NCBI RefSeq assembly: GCF_007993865.1
Contig: NZ_VIUH01000023.1
Location: 1-64,000 of the forward strand
Reading direction: 5' to 3'
Length of the DNA stretch: 64,000 nt
Source: Pseudomonas sp. SJZ079
GTDB taxonomy: Bacteria; Pseudomonadota; Gammaproteobacteria; Pseudomonadales; Pseudomonadaceae
Shown one piece after another: positions 50,512 through 58,965 of the stretch. Position 1 is the first letter of the stretch. Every line of letters starts with the position of its first letter. A program made the position numbers and the translations under genes. The notes beneath the pieces were generated by a model that worked only from the letters and a program-made list of their open reading frames with translations, searched no databases and had not been told where the DNA came from.

Positions 50512-52950
50512 TCACACCCGATGTTTGGGCAGCAGGAAGTGCGACAGTGCGGGGATCAGGATCAGCGCACCGAGCATGTTCCACAGGAACATAAAGGTCA
50601 GCAGGATGCCCATGTCAGCTTGGAACTTGATCGGCGACCAGGCCCAGCAGATCACACCGGCAGCCAAGGTGATGCCGACCAGCCCGACCACCCGACCGGT
50701 AAAGGACACGGCGTTGCGGTACGCTTCTATCAGCGGCATACCTTGACGCTGATAGTGCAGTTGCACACTGAGCAGGTAGAGCGCGTAGTCCACCCCGATG
50801 CCGACGCCGAGGGCGATCACCGGCAGGGTCGCCACCTTGACGCCGATGCCCATGTACACCATCAGCGCCTCGCAGAGGATCGAAGTCAGCATCAGCGGCA
50901 GTACCGCCACCAGCGCCGCCCGCCAGCTGCGGAAGGCGATCAGGCAGAACAGGGTCACCGCCGAGTAGACGTAGAACAGCATGGTGCGGTTGGCCTCGCG
51001 CACCACGATGTTGGTCGCCGCCTCGATCCCGGCGCTGCCGGCGGCGAGGAGGAACTGGCGCTCCTCGCTGCTGTTGTCGCGGGCGAACCGGTCGGCGATA
51101 GCCACCACCGCGTCCAGGGTCTCGGCCTTGTGGTCCTTGAGAAAGGCGATCACCGGCATCAGCGAGCAATCGGTGTTGAACAGCTCGGGGGCGTTGACCG
51201 AGGCCTGCTGCGCCGCGTAGTTGAGCATGTTCTGGTTGCGCTGGATGCTGTTCAGCTTGGGGTTGCCCTCGAAGGAGCCGGCGGTGATCTGGCGCACCGC
51301 GTTGACCAGCGACACCGTGGTCTGCACCCCCGGGTGCTGCTGCAACTCCCAGGCCAGGCGGTCGGCCAGGACCAGGGTGCGGTAGTTCAGGCAGCCTTCC
51401 GGCTCGGTCTTGAGCATCACCGCGAACAGGTCGCTGGACAGCGCGTAGTGGCCGGTGATGTAGGCATTGTCGCGGTTGTAGCGCGAGTCCTCGTGCAGTT
51501 CCGGGGCGCCGCTGTCGAGGTCGCCGATCTTCAGGTTGAGGCTGACCATGAAGCCGCCGATGCCCAACAGCAGCGCCACCGTCACCGCACCAGTCGCCCA
51601 GCGGGGGGTGGTGAAGTGGTCGAGCAGGTCCCACAGCTTGCCGAAGCCGCGATGCTCGGCGGCATTACTGTCGATCTTCAGCGCCCGTTCGGCGGCCTTG
51701 GCGCTGACGCCGACATAGGACAGCGCCACCGGCATCATCAGCAGGGTGGTGAAGATCAGCACGGCCACGCCAATGCTGGCGGTGATCGCCAGGTCCTGGA
51801 TCACCGGGATGTCGATCAGCATCAGAACGGCGAAGCCCACCGCGTCGGACAGCAGTGCGGTGACCCCGGCGATGAACAGGCGACGGAAGGTGTAGCGTGC
51901 CGCCACCAGCTTGTGGGTGCCCTGGGCGATGTCCTGCATGATGCCGTTCATCTTCTGCGACGCGTGCGACACGCCGATGGCGAAGATCAGGAAGGGCACC
52001 AGCACCGAGTAGGGGTCGATGGCATAGCCCAGCCAAGCGACGATGCCCAGCTGCCAGACCACGGCCATCAGCGAGCAGCCGATCACCAGCAGGGTGCTGC
52101 GCAGGCAGCGGGTGTACAGCAGGATGATGACGAAGGCGGCCGCCACGGCGATGGCGAAGAACATCATCACCTGGATCAGGCCGTCGATCAGGTCGCCGAC
52201 CAGCTTGGCAAAGCCGATCACGCGGATCTTGATCTTGCCCTGGCCTTCCTCGTCGGCCTGCAGCGCAGCGCTGCTGCCGGCGAACTCGTAGCGGTCGCGC
52301 AGCTTCTCCTCGAGCACCTGGGAGAACTGGTGGTAGTCGATGCCGCGACCGGTGGCCGAGTCCTTGTCGAGCAGCGGCACGATCAGCATGCTCGACTTGA
52401 AATCGCTGGCCACCAGGCTGCCGACGATGCCGGCCCGGGTGATGTTCTGCCGCAGCAGCTCGATGTCCGCCGGCTGGCCGCTGTAAGCGTCGGGCATCAC
52501 CGGGCCGCCCTGGAAGCCCTCCTCGGTGACCTCGGTCCAGCGCACCGCCGGGCTCCACAGCGACTTCATCCAGGCGCGGTCGACGCCCGGGGTGACGAAC
52601 AGCTCGTCGTTGACCTGCTTGAGCACCTCCAAGTACTCGGGATCGAAGATGTCGCCCTCGGTGTTCTCCACCACCACCCGCACCGAGTTGCCCAGCCCGC
52701 GCAGCGAGGCGCGGTTCTCCAGGAAGTTCTGGATGTACGGCTGGCTCTGCGGAATCATCTTCTCGAAGCTTGGGCGCATCTCCAGGCGGGTCACGGCCAT
52801 GTAGCCGAGCACCAGGGTGATCACGACCATGAACAGGACGAACAGTGGACGGTGGTTGAACACCAGGCGTTCCAGCAGGTTGCCGGTACTCGGATCGAAC
52901 TCACGCAAGTCGCGGATCACCGGCATGGTGTCTTGCTTTATTTTGCCCAT
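50512..52950 (-). CDS. MMPL-type RND permease of the DUF1302/DUF1329 cluster
   Basis: Inner-membrane transporter of 812 residues. One membrane anchor near residues 33-52, a periplasmic domain, five to six helices (about 255-420 including FAIGVSHASQKMNGI), a second periplasmic domain and a second helix block with VIALGVGIGVDYALYLLSVQ, whose Asp is typical of RND/MMPL TM10. Shorter than drug-efflux RND proteins (about 1030) and of the hydrophobe/lipid-type group. Last gene of the cluster, 31 bp after the YCF48-like gene. Probably moves hydrophobic molecules between inner membrane and periplasm. Confidence 0.88.
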   Translation of the reverse strand: MGKIKQDTMPVIRDLREFDPSTGNLLERLVFNHRPLFVLFMVVITLVLGYMAVTRLEMRPSFEKMIPQSQPYIQNFLENRASLRGLGNSVRVVVENTEGDIFDPEYLEVLKQVNDELFVTPGVDRAWMKSLWSPAVRWTEVTEEGFQGGPVMPDAYSGQPADIELLRQNITRAGIVGSLVASDFKSSMLIVPLLDKDSATGRGIDYHQFSQVLEEKLRDRYEFAGSSAALQADEEGQGKIKIRVIGFAKLVGDLIDGLIQVMMFFAIAVAAAFVIILLYTRCLRSTLLVIGCSLMAVVWQLGIVAWLGYAIDPYSVLVPFLIFAIGVSHASQKMNGIMQDIAQGTHKLVAARYTFRRLFIAGVTALLSDAVGFAVLMLIDIPVIQDLAITASIGVAVLIFTTLLMMPVALSYVGVSAKAAERALKIDSNAAEHRGFGKLWDLLDHFTTPRWATGAVTVALLLGIGGFMVSLNLKIGDLDSGAPELHEDSRYNRDNAYITGHYALSSDLFAVMLKTEPEGCLNYRTLVLADRLAWELQQHPGVQTTVSLVNAVRQITAGSFEGNPKLNSIQRNQNMLNYAAQQASVNAPELFNTDCSLMPVIAFLKDHKAETLDAVVAIADRFARDNSSEERQFLLAAGSAGIEAATNIVVREANRTMLFYVYSAVTLFCLIAFRSWRAALVAVLPLMLTSILCEALMVYMGIGVKVATLPVIALGVGIGVDYALYLLSVQLHYQRQGMPLIEAYRNAVSFTGRVVGLVGITLAAGVICWAWSPIKFQADMGILLTFMFLWNMLGALILIPALSHFLLPKHRV

Positions 52951-52981
52951 GGCAGGGTACTCGCTCTTCTAATTTTTCTGG

Positions 52982-54052
52982 TTATTCGACTGGCAGGGCG
53001 CGCACGCCACGGCCACCGACCAGCACCAGGGCGCCATTGGCGGCCAGGCTGGCGCCAGCGACCGGCGATTGCTGGGCCTGCGGCACCACCTGCAGGGCGG
53101 CCTCGGCGCTGGCCCGGAGCATGTGTCCGGCCTGGGTGAACAGCCGGTAGTCGCCGCGGGCATCCAGCGCGGCGGCGGTGATGCTGACCTGCAGGCCGCT
53201 GTCCAGTTCGTTCCAGCTGACGCCGCCGTCGCTGCTGCGGAACACATGGCCGCGCAAGCCATAGACCAGCAACTCGCCGGGCCGGCCGATGACGCCGAAG
53301 AAGCTGCCCTGATAGGGCGTCTCGACGGCGACGAAGCGCTCCTGCGCGGCGTCCCACTTGCGCAGCAGGCCCTGTTCGCCGGCGAGGTAGAGCGCATCGC
53401 CGGTCCAGGCGATGGCATTGAGGTGCAGGCCCTGTGGGTTGTCGGTGCGGTCCTGCAGCGGCGTCCAGCTCCGGCCACCGTCGACGGTGGCGAGGATCAG
53501 GTTGAATACGCCGACCGCATAGCCACGCTTGGCGTCGGCGAACCAGACGTCGAGGAACGGCTTGTCGGCGCCCTCCTCGACCAGGCGCTGGCCTTCGGCG
53601 GCGAGCCGCGGCCAGTCTTCGTTGGTCGGCTCGGCACTGGCCAGGGCGCCGTAATGCTCGACCAGCAGGGCGCCGATGTCACGGCCATCGAGCTGCTTGC
53701 TCCAGTTGGCGCCGGCATCGCTGCTGTGCAGGATCACGCCGTCGTTGCCGACCGCCCAACCCTGCTCGGCGGTGGGAAAATGCACGGCATTGAGGTCGGA
53801 GCTGACCGGCACGGCGGCCTGCTGCCAGGACTGGCCGGCATCATCGGAATAGAGAATGTGGCCACGGTGGCCAACGGCGACCAGCCGTTCGCCCGCGCGG
53901 GTGACGTCCAGCAGGGGACTGCGCTGCGCCAGGGCACTGGGCTTGGCCGGCAGTTCCAGCACATCGACAAAGCCGGCTGCCTGGGCGACAGCCTGCAGCA
54001 GTACCAGCGTGGCACACAGCGCCAGCCGCACATACTGTCTGACAGAACACAT
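52982..54052 (-). CDS. YCF48/BNR-repeat beta-propeller protein, secreted
   Basis: 356 residues. Signal peptide MCSVRQYVRLALCATLVLLQ ending at AVAQA. Repeats of the BNR/YCF48 kind follow: GHILYSDDAGQSWQQ, GVILHSSDAGANWSKQ, LILATVDGGRSWTPLQ, GHVFRSSDGGVSWNELDSG. Plant/cyanobacterial YCF48 assists photosystem assembly; bacterial relatives here are linked to DUF1302/DUF1329/RND genes and their role is unknown. ATG at 54052 with AAGAGGA upstream is used; the longer frame to 54088 lacks a signal-peptide start. Confidence 0.83.
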   Translation of the reverse strand: MCSVRQYVRLALCATLVLLQAVAQAAGFVDVLELPAKPSALAQRSPLLDVTRAGERLVAVGHRGHILYSDDAGQSWQQAAVPVSSDLNAVHFPTAEQGWAVGNDGVILHSSDAGANWSKQLDGRDIGALLVEHYGALASAEPTNEDWPRLAAEGQRLVEEGADKPFLDVWFADAKRGYAVGVFNLILATVDGGRSWTPLQDRTDNPQGLHLNAIAWTGDALYLAGEQGLLRKWDAAQERFVAVETPYQGSFFGVIGRPGELLVYGLRGHVFRSSDGGVSWNELDSGLQVSITAAALDARGDYRLFTQAGHMLRASAEAALQVVPQAQQSPVAGASLAANGALVLVGGRGVRALPVE

Positions 54053-54128
54053 AACGCGTCCTCTTGGAAAAAGGGCGCCGGAGTGCACCCGTGGTACAGC
54101 CCCGGCGTCAGGGTCAGCAGCTCCTGTT

Positions 54129-54149
54129 GACCGGCCGGCAAAGCCGGTC
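54129..54149. repeat. Hairpin between the DUF1329 and YCF48-like genes
   Basis: GACCGGC and GCCGGTC form a 7-bp stem with a 7-nt loop in the 158-bp gap. No U-tract. It may adjust expression of the last two genes of the cluster. Confidence 0.5.
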
Positions 54150-54210
54150 AGCTGCCGGTCGCGCCGCCTGGGTTGGCAGCGGACCGGTGAGTGCTATTGT
54201 TAGCTTGCGT

Positions 54211-55569
54211 TTAGCGGATACCGGCACCTGCCAGGGCTTCCGGCGACCACTGCACCTTCGACAGGGGCTCGATGTACTTGATGCCGCCGTAAGGGCCGAC
54301 CACACCGTTGATATTGTAGTTACCACCGACCAGGTCATAGATCACGTGGGGGGCGGTGTTGGGCGTATCCACGTCGTAGCTCTGGGTGAAGAAGCTGTAG
54401 GAGCCGCGATACAGCTGGCCGCGGGCATCGTACTGGTCGGACGCCAGGGCCACCCAGCTGTCCTCGTCCAGATAGAAGCGGCGCTTTTGGTAGATATGGC
54501 GCGCACCCTCCTTGAGGGTGCCTTCGACCACCCACACGCGATGCTTCTCCCAGCGCACGAACTCGGGTGCCAGGTGGTTCGGCGTAGTCAGCGGCTTGGG
54601 ATCCTTGATGTAGGTCAGCGCGTAGGTGTTGTACGGCACGAACATTTCCTTCTTGCCGACCAGTTTCCAGTCGTAGCGGTCCAGGCCACCGTTGAAGACA
54701 TAGACATCATCGTAGGTACCGGAGCCGGCGGTGCCCGGGTTCGGCGTGTCGTAGGCCAGGTTCGGCGCCAGCTTGACCCGGCGCACGCCGGGCAGGTACT
54801 GCCAGGCACGGCGCGCTTGCACCAGCGGGTTGGCGGCGTCCTTGAGCATCAGCGACTCGCCGGCGCGGCGGGCCGGACCGCTGTAGTACAGCTTGGTCTG
54901 CCAGTAGGTGTCCTTGGCGTCGATGACCTTGTTCAGATCTTCGTAGATCGGGTAGGAATTGAAGGCCATACCGGAGGTGGCCAGGGTCGGGGTGCCTGCG
55001 GAGTCGACGTTCCAGGAGTCGTACTTGGTGGAGTAGGCGACCCCCTGGTAGCGCAGCAGGTGGTTCCACATGGCCTCTGCTCCCGACTGCGGAATCGGGA
55101 AAGGCACGCCCGGCAGGACGTTGTCGATGGCGTTGCCACCTTCCAGCGACTTGGCGCCGGTGGCGTTCTTCAGGGTGTTATCCAGCAGGGCCTGGGGCAG
55201 GGTCGCCGTGCGATGAGTCGGGTAGACATCGATACGGAAGCTGGGGAAACGCTTGGCCAACTCGGCGGTGACCGCCGTCAGCTGGTCCTTGTGCTGCTCG
55301 AGGTTCTTGCCGTCGATCACCAGCAGTGGCTTCTCGTCGGCGAAGGGATCGGGACGGAAGGTGTCGCCGGCCTTGAACCCGGCCGGTGCGGTCTTCAGGC
55401 CGCCGTCGAAGGCCGGGATGGAGCCGTCGGCGTTGCCGGCTTGCTCGGCGCCGACCGCAGTCAGGCTGGTGCCCAGTTTGGCCGCTTCCTCGGCCGATAC
55501 CGCCGCCAGGGCGGCACTTGAAATCACGGTGGCCAGAGAGGCGGCCAGCAGCGTAGTCACGAATTTCAT
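54211..55569 (-). CDS. DUF1329 periplasmic protein
   Basis: 452 residues with a signal peptide (MKFVTTLLAASLATVISSAA, cleavage near ALA). The mature protein has the DUF1329 features: ELAKRFPSFRIDVYPTHRTA, GVPFPIPQSGAEAMWNHLLR, RRVKLAPNLAYDTPNPGTAG, and a C-terminal tract WVALASDQYDARGQLYRGSY. The family is predicted to have a lipoprotein-localisation-like (LolA/LolB) fold and is nearly always adjacent to DUF1302 and an RND gene. Probable periplasmic carrier for a hydrophobic ligand; this is inference. Confidence 0.9.
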   Translation of the reverse strand: MKFVTTLLAASLATVISSAALAAVSAEEAAKLGTSLTAVGAEQAGNADGSIPAFDGGLKTAPAGFKAGDTFRPDPFADEKPLLVIDGKNLEQHKDQLTAVTAELAKRFPSFRIDVYPTHRTATLPQALLDNTLKNATGAKSLEGGNAIDNVLPGVPFPIPQSGAEAMWNHLLRYQGVAYSTKYDSWNVDSAGTPTLATSGMAFNSYPIYEDLNKVIDAKDTYWQTKLYYSGPARRAGESLMLKDAANPLVQARRAWQYLPGVRRVKLAPNLAYDTPNPGTAGSGTYDDVYVFNGGLDRYDWKLVGKKEMFVPYNTYALTYIKDPKPLTTPNHLAPEFVRWEKHRVWVVEGTLKEGARHIYQKRRFYLDEDSWVALASDQYDARGQLYRGSYSFFTQSYDVDTPNTAPHVIYDLVGGNYNINGVVGPYGGIKYIEPLSKVQWSPEALAGAGIR

Positions 55570-55608
55570 CTTGTTGTACTCCTGCCTAGTGGCTAGGTTA
55601 TTCGCGGA

Positions 55609-57588
55609 TCAGAAGGTGGTTTTGAAGGTCAGGTACATGGCGCCACGGTCTTCGCCGGTGGCACCGCCGCCGGAGAACGAGGAGTAGCCGCCGCCGTAGC
55701 AGGTGTAACGCTCGGGACCATCCAGGGCGTTCGGCGTGGAGCCGTCGGTGGCGCCGTCGTCGCACTTATCCGTCTCGCCGAAAGAGTCGACGTACTTGAG
55801 GTCGACGTAGTACTTGTTGTAGATGGCCGCGCTCACGCCTACCGCATAGTTGCCGGTGTTTTCGGCACCGCCTGCTACGACTGGGGAGACGCCATCGAGG
55901 CCGACGTTGATCGACATCGGCGCGCTCAGGTCGACACCCGGGAACACCTGGTACCAGGTCGGGGTGAAGTTGACCGCCAGACCCCAATTGTCGCGGGTCG
56001 GTTTGTCGATGCCGCGGTAGGTGCTCTTGCCCTTGTACAGCGCCTCGTTCTTGCTATCGAGGCTGATCAGGTTGCTGTAGTACAGCTCGCCGAGCAGGGT
56101 GGCCGAATCGAACAGCGGGGTTTCGGCGATGGCCACCAGGCCGTTCACGGTCCAGTGCAGGGTGTCACCGGTGGCGCTCATGCTGTCGCCTTCGCGCGGC
56201 AGGTCGGTGACCACCCCGGTGCCCGGGGTGCGCGCCGGCAGTGCACCCAGACCAGCCGCCAGACCGCCCGGCCCGGTGGCGCTGATGATGGCCGGAATGC
56301 TGGCCAGCGGCATGTTCTGACGGAAGTTGAGGTCGCTGCCAACACTGACGTCGCCGAAGCTCTTGGACAGGCTCAGGCCATAGATGTCGATGTCGTCGCC
56401 GTAGCTGAGGCTGTAGCTGGTGCCGGCCAGGGAGTCGACCAGACGGCATACCCCGGTAGCGGGTACGTTCACCACGCCGCCCGGGGCTACCACGCAGCCA
56501 CCCTGGGTCAGCGACAGCGAGCGGGCGTCCAGCACGGCCTGCGGCAGGATGTCCGAGGTGTTGCGGTAGTAGGCGCCCAGGGTGCCGTCCAGCCACTCCG
56601 GCGACCACTTGACCATCAGGCCCCAGTCGCCGCGATCATCGGGGGTGTTGTCATCGCCGCGACGCACGTTGGTCAGCGCGTCCTGGCCGAGGAAACCGGG
56701 CGGCGTGGCGGTGTGACCGAGCAGGAAGGACTGCGCGCCGGCGCCGAGCACATCGGAAGTTCCGTAGTAGGTGCCAGCCTCGGGCAGGCGGGCCTCGTCC
56801 CACTTGAGGAAATACTGGGCGCCGAAGGTCAGCTCGGGATTGAGGGTGAAGGTGGCGGAAATCTGGTTGCGCGGGACGAACAGTTCCTTGGCCTCGGTGC
56901 CTGGCGAAGCGGCCAACTTGGCCAGGTCCAGGCCGGACTGGCCGTAACTGACCGAATGCACCGGGTTGAGGATGGTCTCGCCCCAGAATACGTTGTGCTG
57001 GCCGGCCTTGATGCTGAACAGCGACTCCTCGCCGACCTCGGTGCTGTAGAACAGGAAGGCGTCGAGGATCTCGCCGGATGGCCCGCTGTAGTAGCGCTGG
57101 GCATAGTTGCTCAGGTGCGGGCTACCGTTGCCCACGCCGTCGAGACCGGAGAAGGCTCCGACCAGGGGGTGCTGGCCGACCATGCCGCTCACGGCGCCAT
57201 TGCCGTTGACGAACGGATTGGAGCTGGAGCCGGTGTTGTCGTAGGCCTTGTCGTACCAGCTCGCCGCACTGACGCGGAAGCCCATCGCCCGCTGATAAAC
57301 CACGTCCAGCTCGGTCAACAGATCGACGCGGTTGGTGATGTTGGTACCGGACTTGCGGAAGTTGTAGTCGCCGTCGTTGTTGTTCGGCGTGCCCAGCAGG
57401 CGCTTGTCGGCACTCTCGGCACGCACGCCGTAGTTGTACTTGAGGGTGTTGTCGAAGCGGACGCTCCAGTCTTCGCTGCCGGTATCGACCTCGAAAGCAT
57501 GGGCCGCCGGTATGCTAGCGGCGATGATGGCCGAGGCCAGCAGGCTGCGGCGCAAGGGGTTGACGCTGTAACTTTTATTGTTGTGCAT
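55609..57588 (-). CDS. DUF1302 outer-membrane beta-barrel protein
   Basis: 659 residues. Signal peptide around residues 13-31 (RRSLLASAIIAASIPAAHAF), then repeated short amphipathic strands with aromatic girdle residues. The C-terminus ends in Phe (MYLTFKTTF), the usual barrel-assembly signal. Contains the DUF1302 segment DWSVRFDNTLKYNYGVRAES near the start. Likely an outer-membrane channel for hydrophobic substrates, working with DUF1329 and the RND permease. 39 bp before the DUF1329 start in transcription order. Confidence 0.9.
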   Translation of the reverse strand: MHNNKSYSVNPLRRSLLASAIIAASIPAAHAFEVDTGSEDWSVRFDNTLKYNYGVRAESADKRLLGTPNNNDGDYNFRKSGTNITNRVDLLTELDVVYQRAMGFRVSAASWYDKAYDNTGSSSNPFVNGNGAVSGMVGQHPLVGAFSGLDGVGNGSPHLSNYAQRYYSGPSGEILDAFLFYSTEVGEESLFSIKAGQHNVFWGETILNPVHSVSYGQSGLDLAKLAASPGTEAKELFVPRNQISATFTLNPELTFGAQYFLKWDEARLPEAGTYYGTSDVLGAGAQSFLLGHTATPPGFLGQDALTNVRRGDDNTPDDRGDWGLMVKWSPEWLDGTLGAYYRNTSDILPQAVLDARSLSLTQGGCVVAPGGVVNVPATGVCRLVDSLAGTSYSLSYGDDIDIYGLSLSKSFGDVSVGSDLNFRQNMPLASIPAIISATGPGGLAAGLGALPARTPGTGVVTDLPREGDSMSATGDTLHWTVNGLVAIAETPLFDSATLLGELYYSNLISLDSKNEALYKGKSTYRGIDKPTRDNWGLAVNFTPTWYQVFPGVDLSAPMSINVGLDGVSPVVAGGAENTGNYAVGVSAAIYNKYYVDLKYVDSFGETDKCDDGATDGSTPNALDGPERYTCYGGGYSSFSGGGATGEDRGAMYLTFKTTF

Positions 57589-57731
57589 TGCGTTGTCTCC
57601 GCTTGTTGTGTTCTTGGGGTACTGACAACTGCCTTCATTCTGTATAGCAACCCTGCAATCCCTGCGTTCCTGTATTGCCCCGCTGCCCAGCCCTGGTCAG
57701 CGCTGCGACTCAAAAAGAGTGGCGCGCTCCT

Positions 57732-58298
57732 TCAGCGATCCAGCTGACGAATGAAGTCTTCGGCCTTGGGCCATTCGCCGAAGCCCGAAGCAGGATTGAG
57801 ATGACCGACGTCACCCAGGTTGGCCAGTTCGCTGCCCCACTCCGCGGCCATCCGCGTGGCAACGCTGAAGCTGGCCAGGTAGTCATTGGTGCTGGCGGCG
57901 AGGATGCTGGGGAACGGCAGCGTGCCCTTGGGCAGCGGGTCCCAGCCGTTTTCGCGCAGACTCTCGGGGCTCGGGTAGCCTGCCGGCCAGCTGCCGTCGA
58001 GATCGGGCGGCGCGACCAGCAGGGCGCCCTTGATTGACCGCTGGTGAAGACTCGCCCAGTGCACCAGCATCAGTACGCCGGCACTGTGCCCGACCAGGAT
58101 CACCGGGCCATCGATCTGCTCCAATGCCCCCTGTATAGCTTCGACCCGGGCGGCCAGGCTGAGCTTGTTCTCCTCCAGCGGCGGCACCGCACGCACCTTC
58201 TCCAGGCGAGCCTGCAGCAACGTCTGCCAGTGCTCGGGCACATGCTCGCGCAGGCCGGGAACGATCAGCACGGTGGCATTGGTGTGCAGTTTTTCCAC
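57732..58298 (-). CDS. RBBP9/YdeN-family serine hydrolase
   Basis: Small alpha/beta hydrolase of 188 residues. Nucleophile elbow GHSAG about residues 70-74 in PVILVGHSAGVLMLVHWA; Asp in ASTNDYLASFSVA; His in GDVGHLNPASGFGEWP, which together form the RBBP9 triad. Opening VLIVPGLREHVPEHWQTLLQ is typical. First gene after copy B of the 40-bp element, 143 bp ahead of DUF1302. It may cleave an ester before uptake or activation; substrate unknown. No signal peptide, so cytoplasmic. Confidence 0.85.
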   Translation of the reverse strand: MEKLHTNATVLIVPGLREHVPEHWQTLLQARLEKVRAVPPLEENKLSLAARVEAIQGALEQIDGPVILVGHSAGVLMLVHWASLHQRSIKGALLVAPPDLDGSWPAGYPSPESLRENGWDPLPKGTLPFPSILAASTNDYLASFSVATRMAAEWGSELANLGDVGHLNPASGFGEWPKAEDFIRQLDR

Positions 58299-58381
58299 GT
58301 CGATCTCCTTGCAGTTGGAGGGCGCTTGAACGAACCGTTCAGCACACTTGTGGAATAGACAGTAAAGCCCCCCTCCCCTAG

Positions 58382-58421
58382 AGGCTTCACATTAAGCGTC
58401 AGCGACTTTTCATTTGATGAC
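58382..58421 (-). promoter_or_regulatory. 40-bp conserved element, copy B (hydrolase/DUF1302 cluster promoter)
   Basis: AGGCTTCACATTAA then GCGTCA, GCG, ACT, TT, TCATTT, G, ATGAC. Same layout as copies A and C. It ends 84 bp upstream of the hydrolase start. The adjoining left flank (ACAGTAAA then a C-rich run) also resembles that of copy A. Confidence 0.78.
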
Positions 58422-58424
58422 ATG

Positions 58425-58965
58425 TCGTCGACCAGTCCATGCCAGACCGCTGCCGCTGGCTGAAAGCCCTGATGCCCTCGGCGATAGCGCATCAGGAGCG
58501 CTTGCCACTGCGGATCTTCGGGCAACTGGCGGACGGGGCTGTTCAGTTCGGGCAACAGGGCGGCATAGCTGGGGGGGAGCAACAGGTGTCGCTGGCAGGA
58601 CACAAGTTCATCTGCGGCGACATACAACAGCTGGCGCAGGGCCGCTTGCCGGCGTGTCTCGAACTCGAGGGTGCGTCGGCTCACCACTGCGGCGTCCACC
58701 CAGCCGCGCACCAGGCGTTGAATATTGCCCCCTCGTCGGCAGCGTCCTGCCGCACGACCAAGGGATTGGCCAACTGGGCCTGTAACACCGGGTAGAAATG
58801 CCCACCCACCAGGCCCAAGCGATGACCGGGAAGGTCATCCTGCTGCAGCCGAGCTTCAGTACCCTGGGCGCGCGACACCAGCACAACAGCCAAGCCAGCC
58901 AGACGGCTCTCATCGACATACCCTCCCAGCCAGACTCCCGGCGCGGTTCAGCACGCTGCAGACGA
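58425..58965 (-). pseudogene. Truncated and frameshifted solute-binding protein
   Basis: Minus-strand pieces of a SBP_bac_3-type protein. One frame has GGYVDESRLAWLAVVLVSRA, LPGHRLGLVGGHFYPVLQAQ and LVVRQDAADEGAIFN; the continuation in another frame is LVRGWVDAAVVSRRTLEFE and SCQRHLLLPPSYAALLPELN. The frame changes near 58712. The N-terminal lobe with signal peptide is missing; the fragment starts at the end of the GGDEF-EAL gene. Confidence 0.78.

Noticed and set aside
50179..53139. 986-codon open frame on the plus strand
   Set aside because: Antisense to the RND permease and part of the YCF48-like gene; His/Gln/Val-rich composition typical of an antisense shadow.
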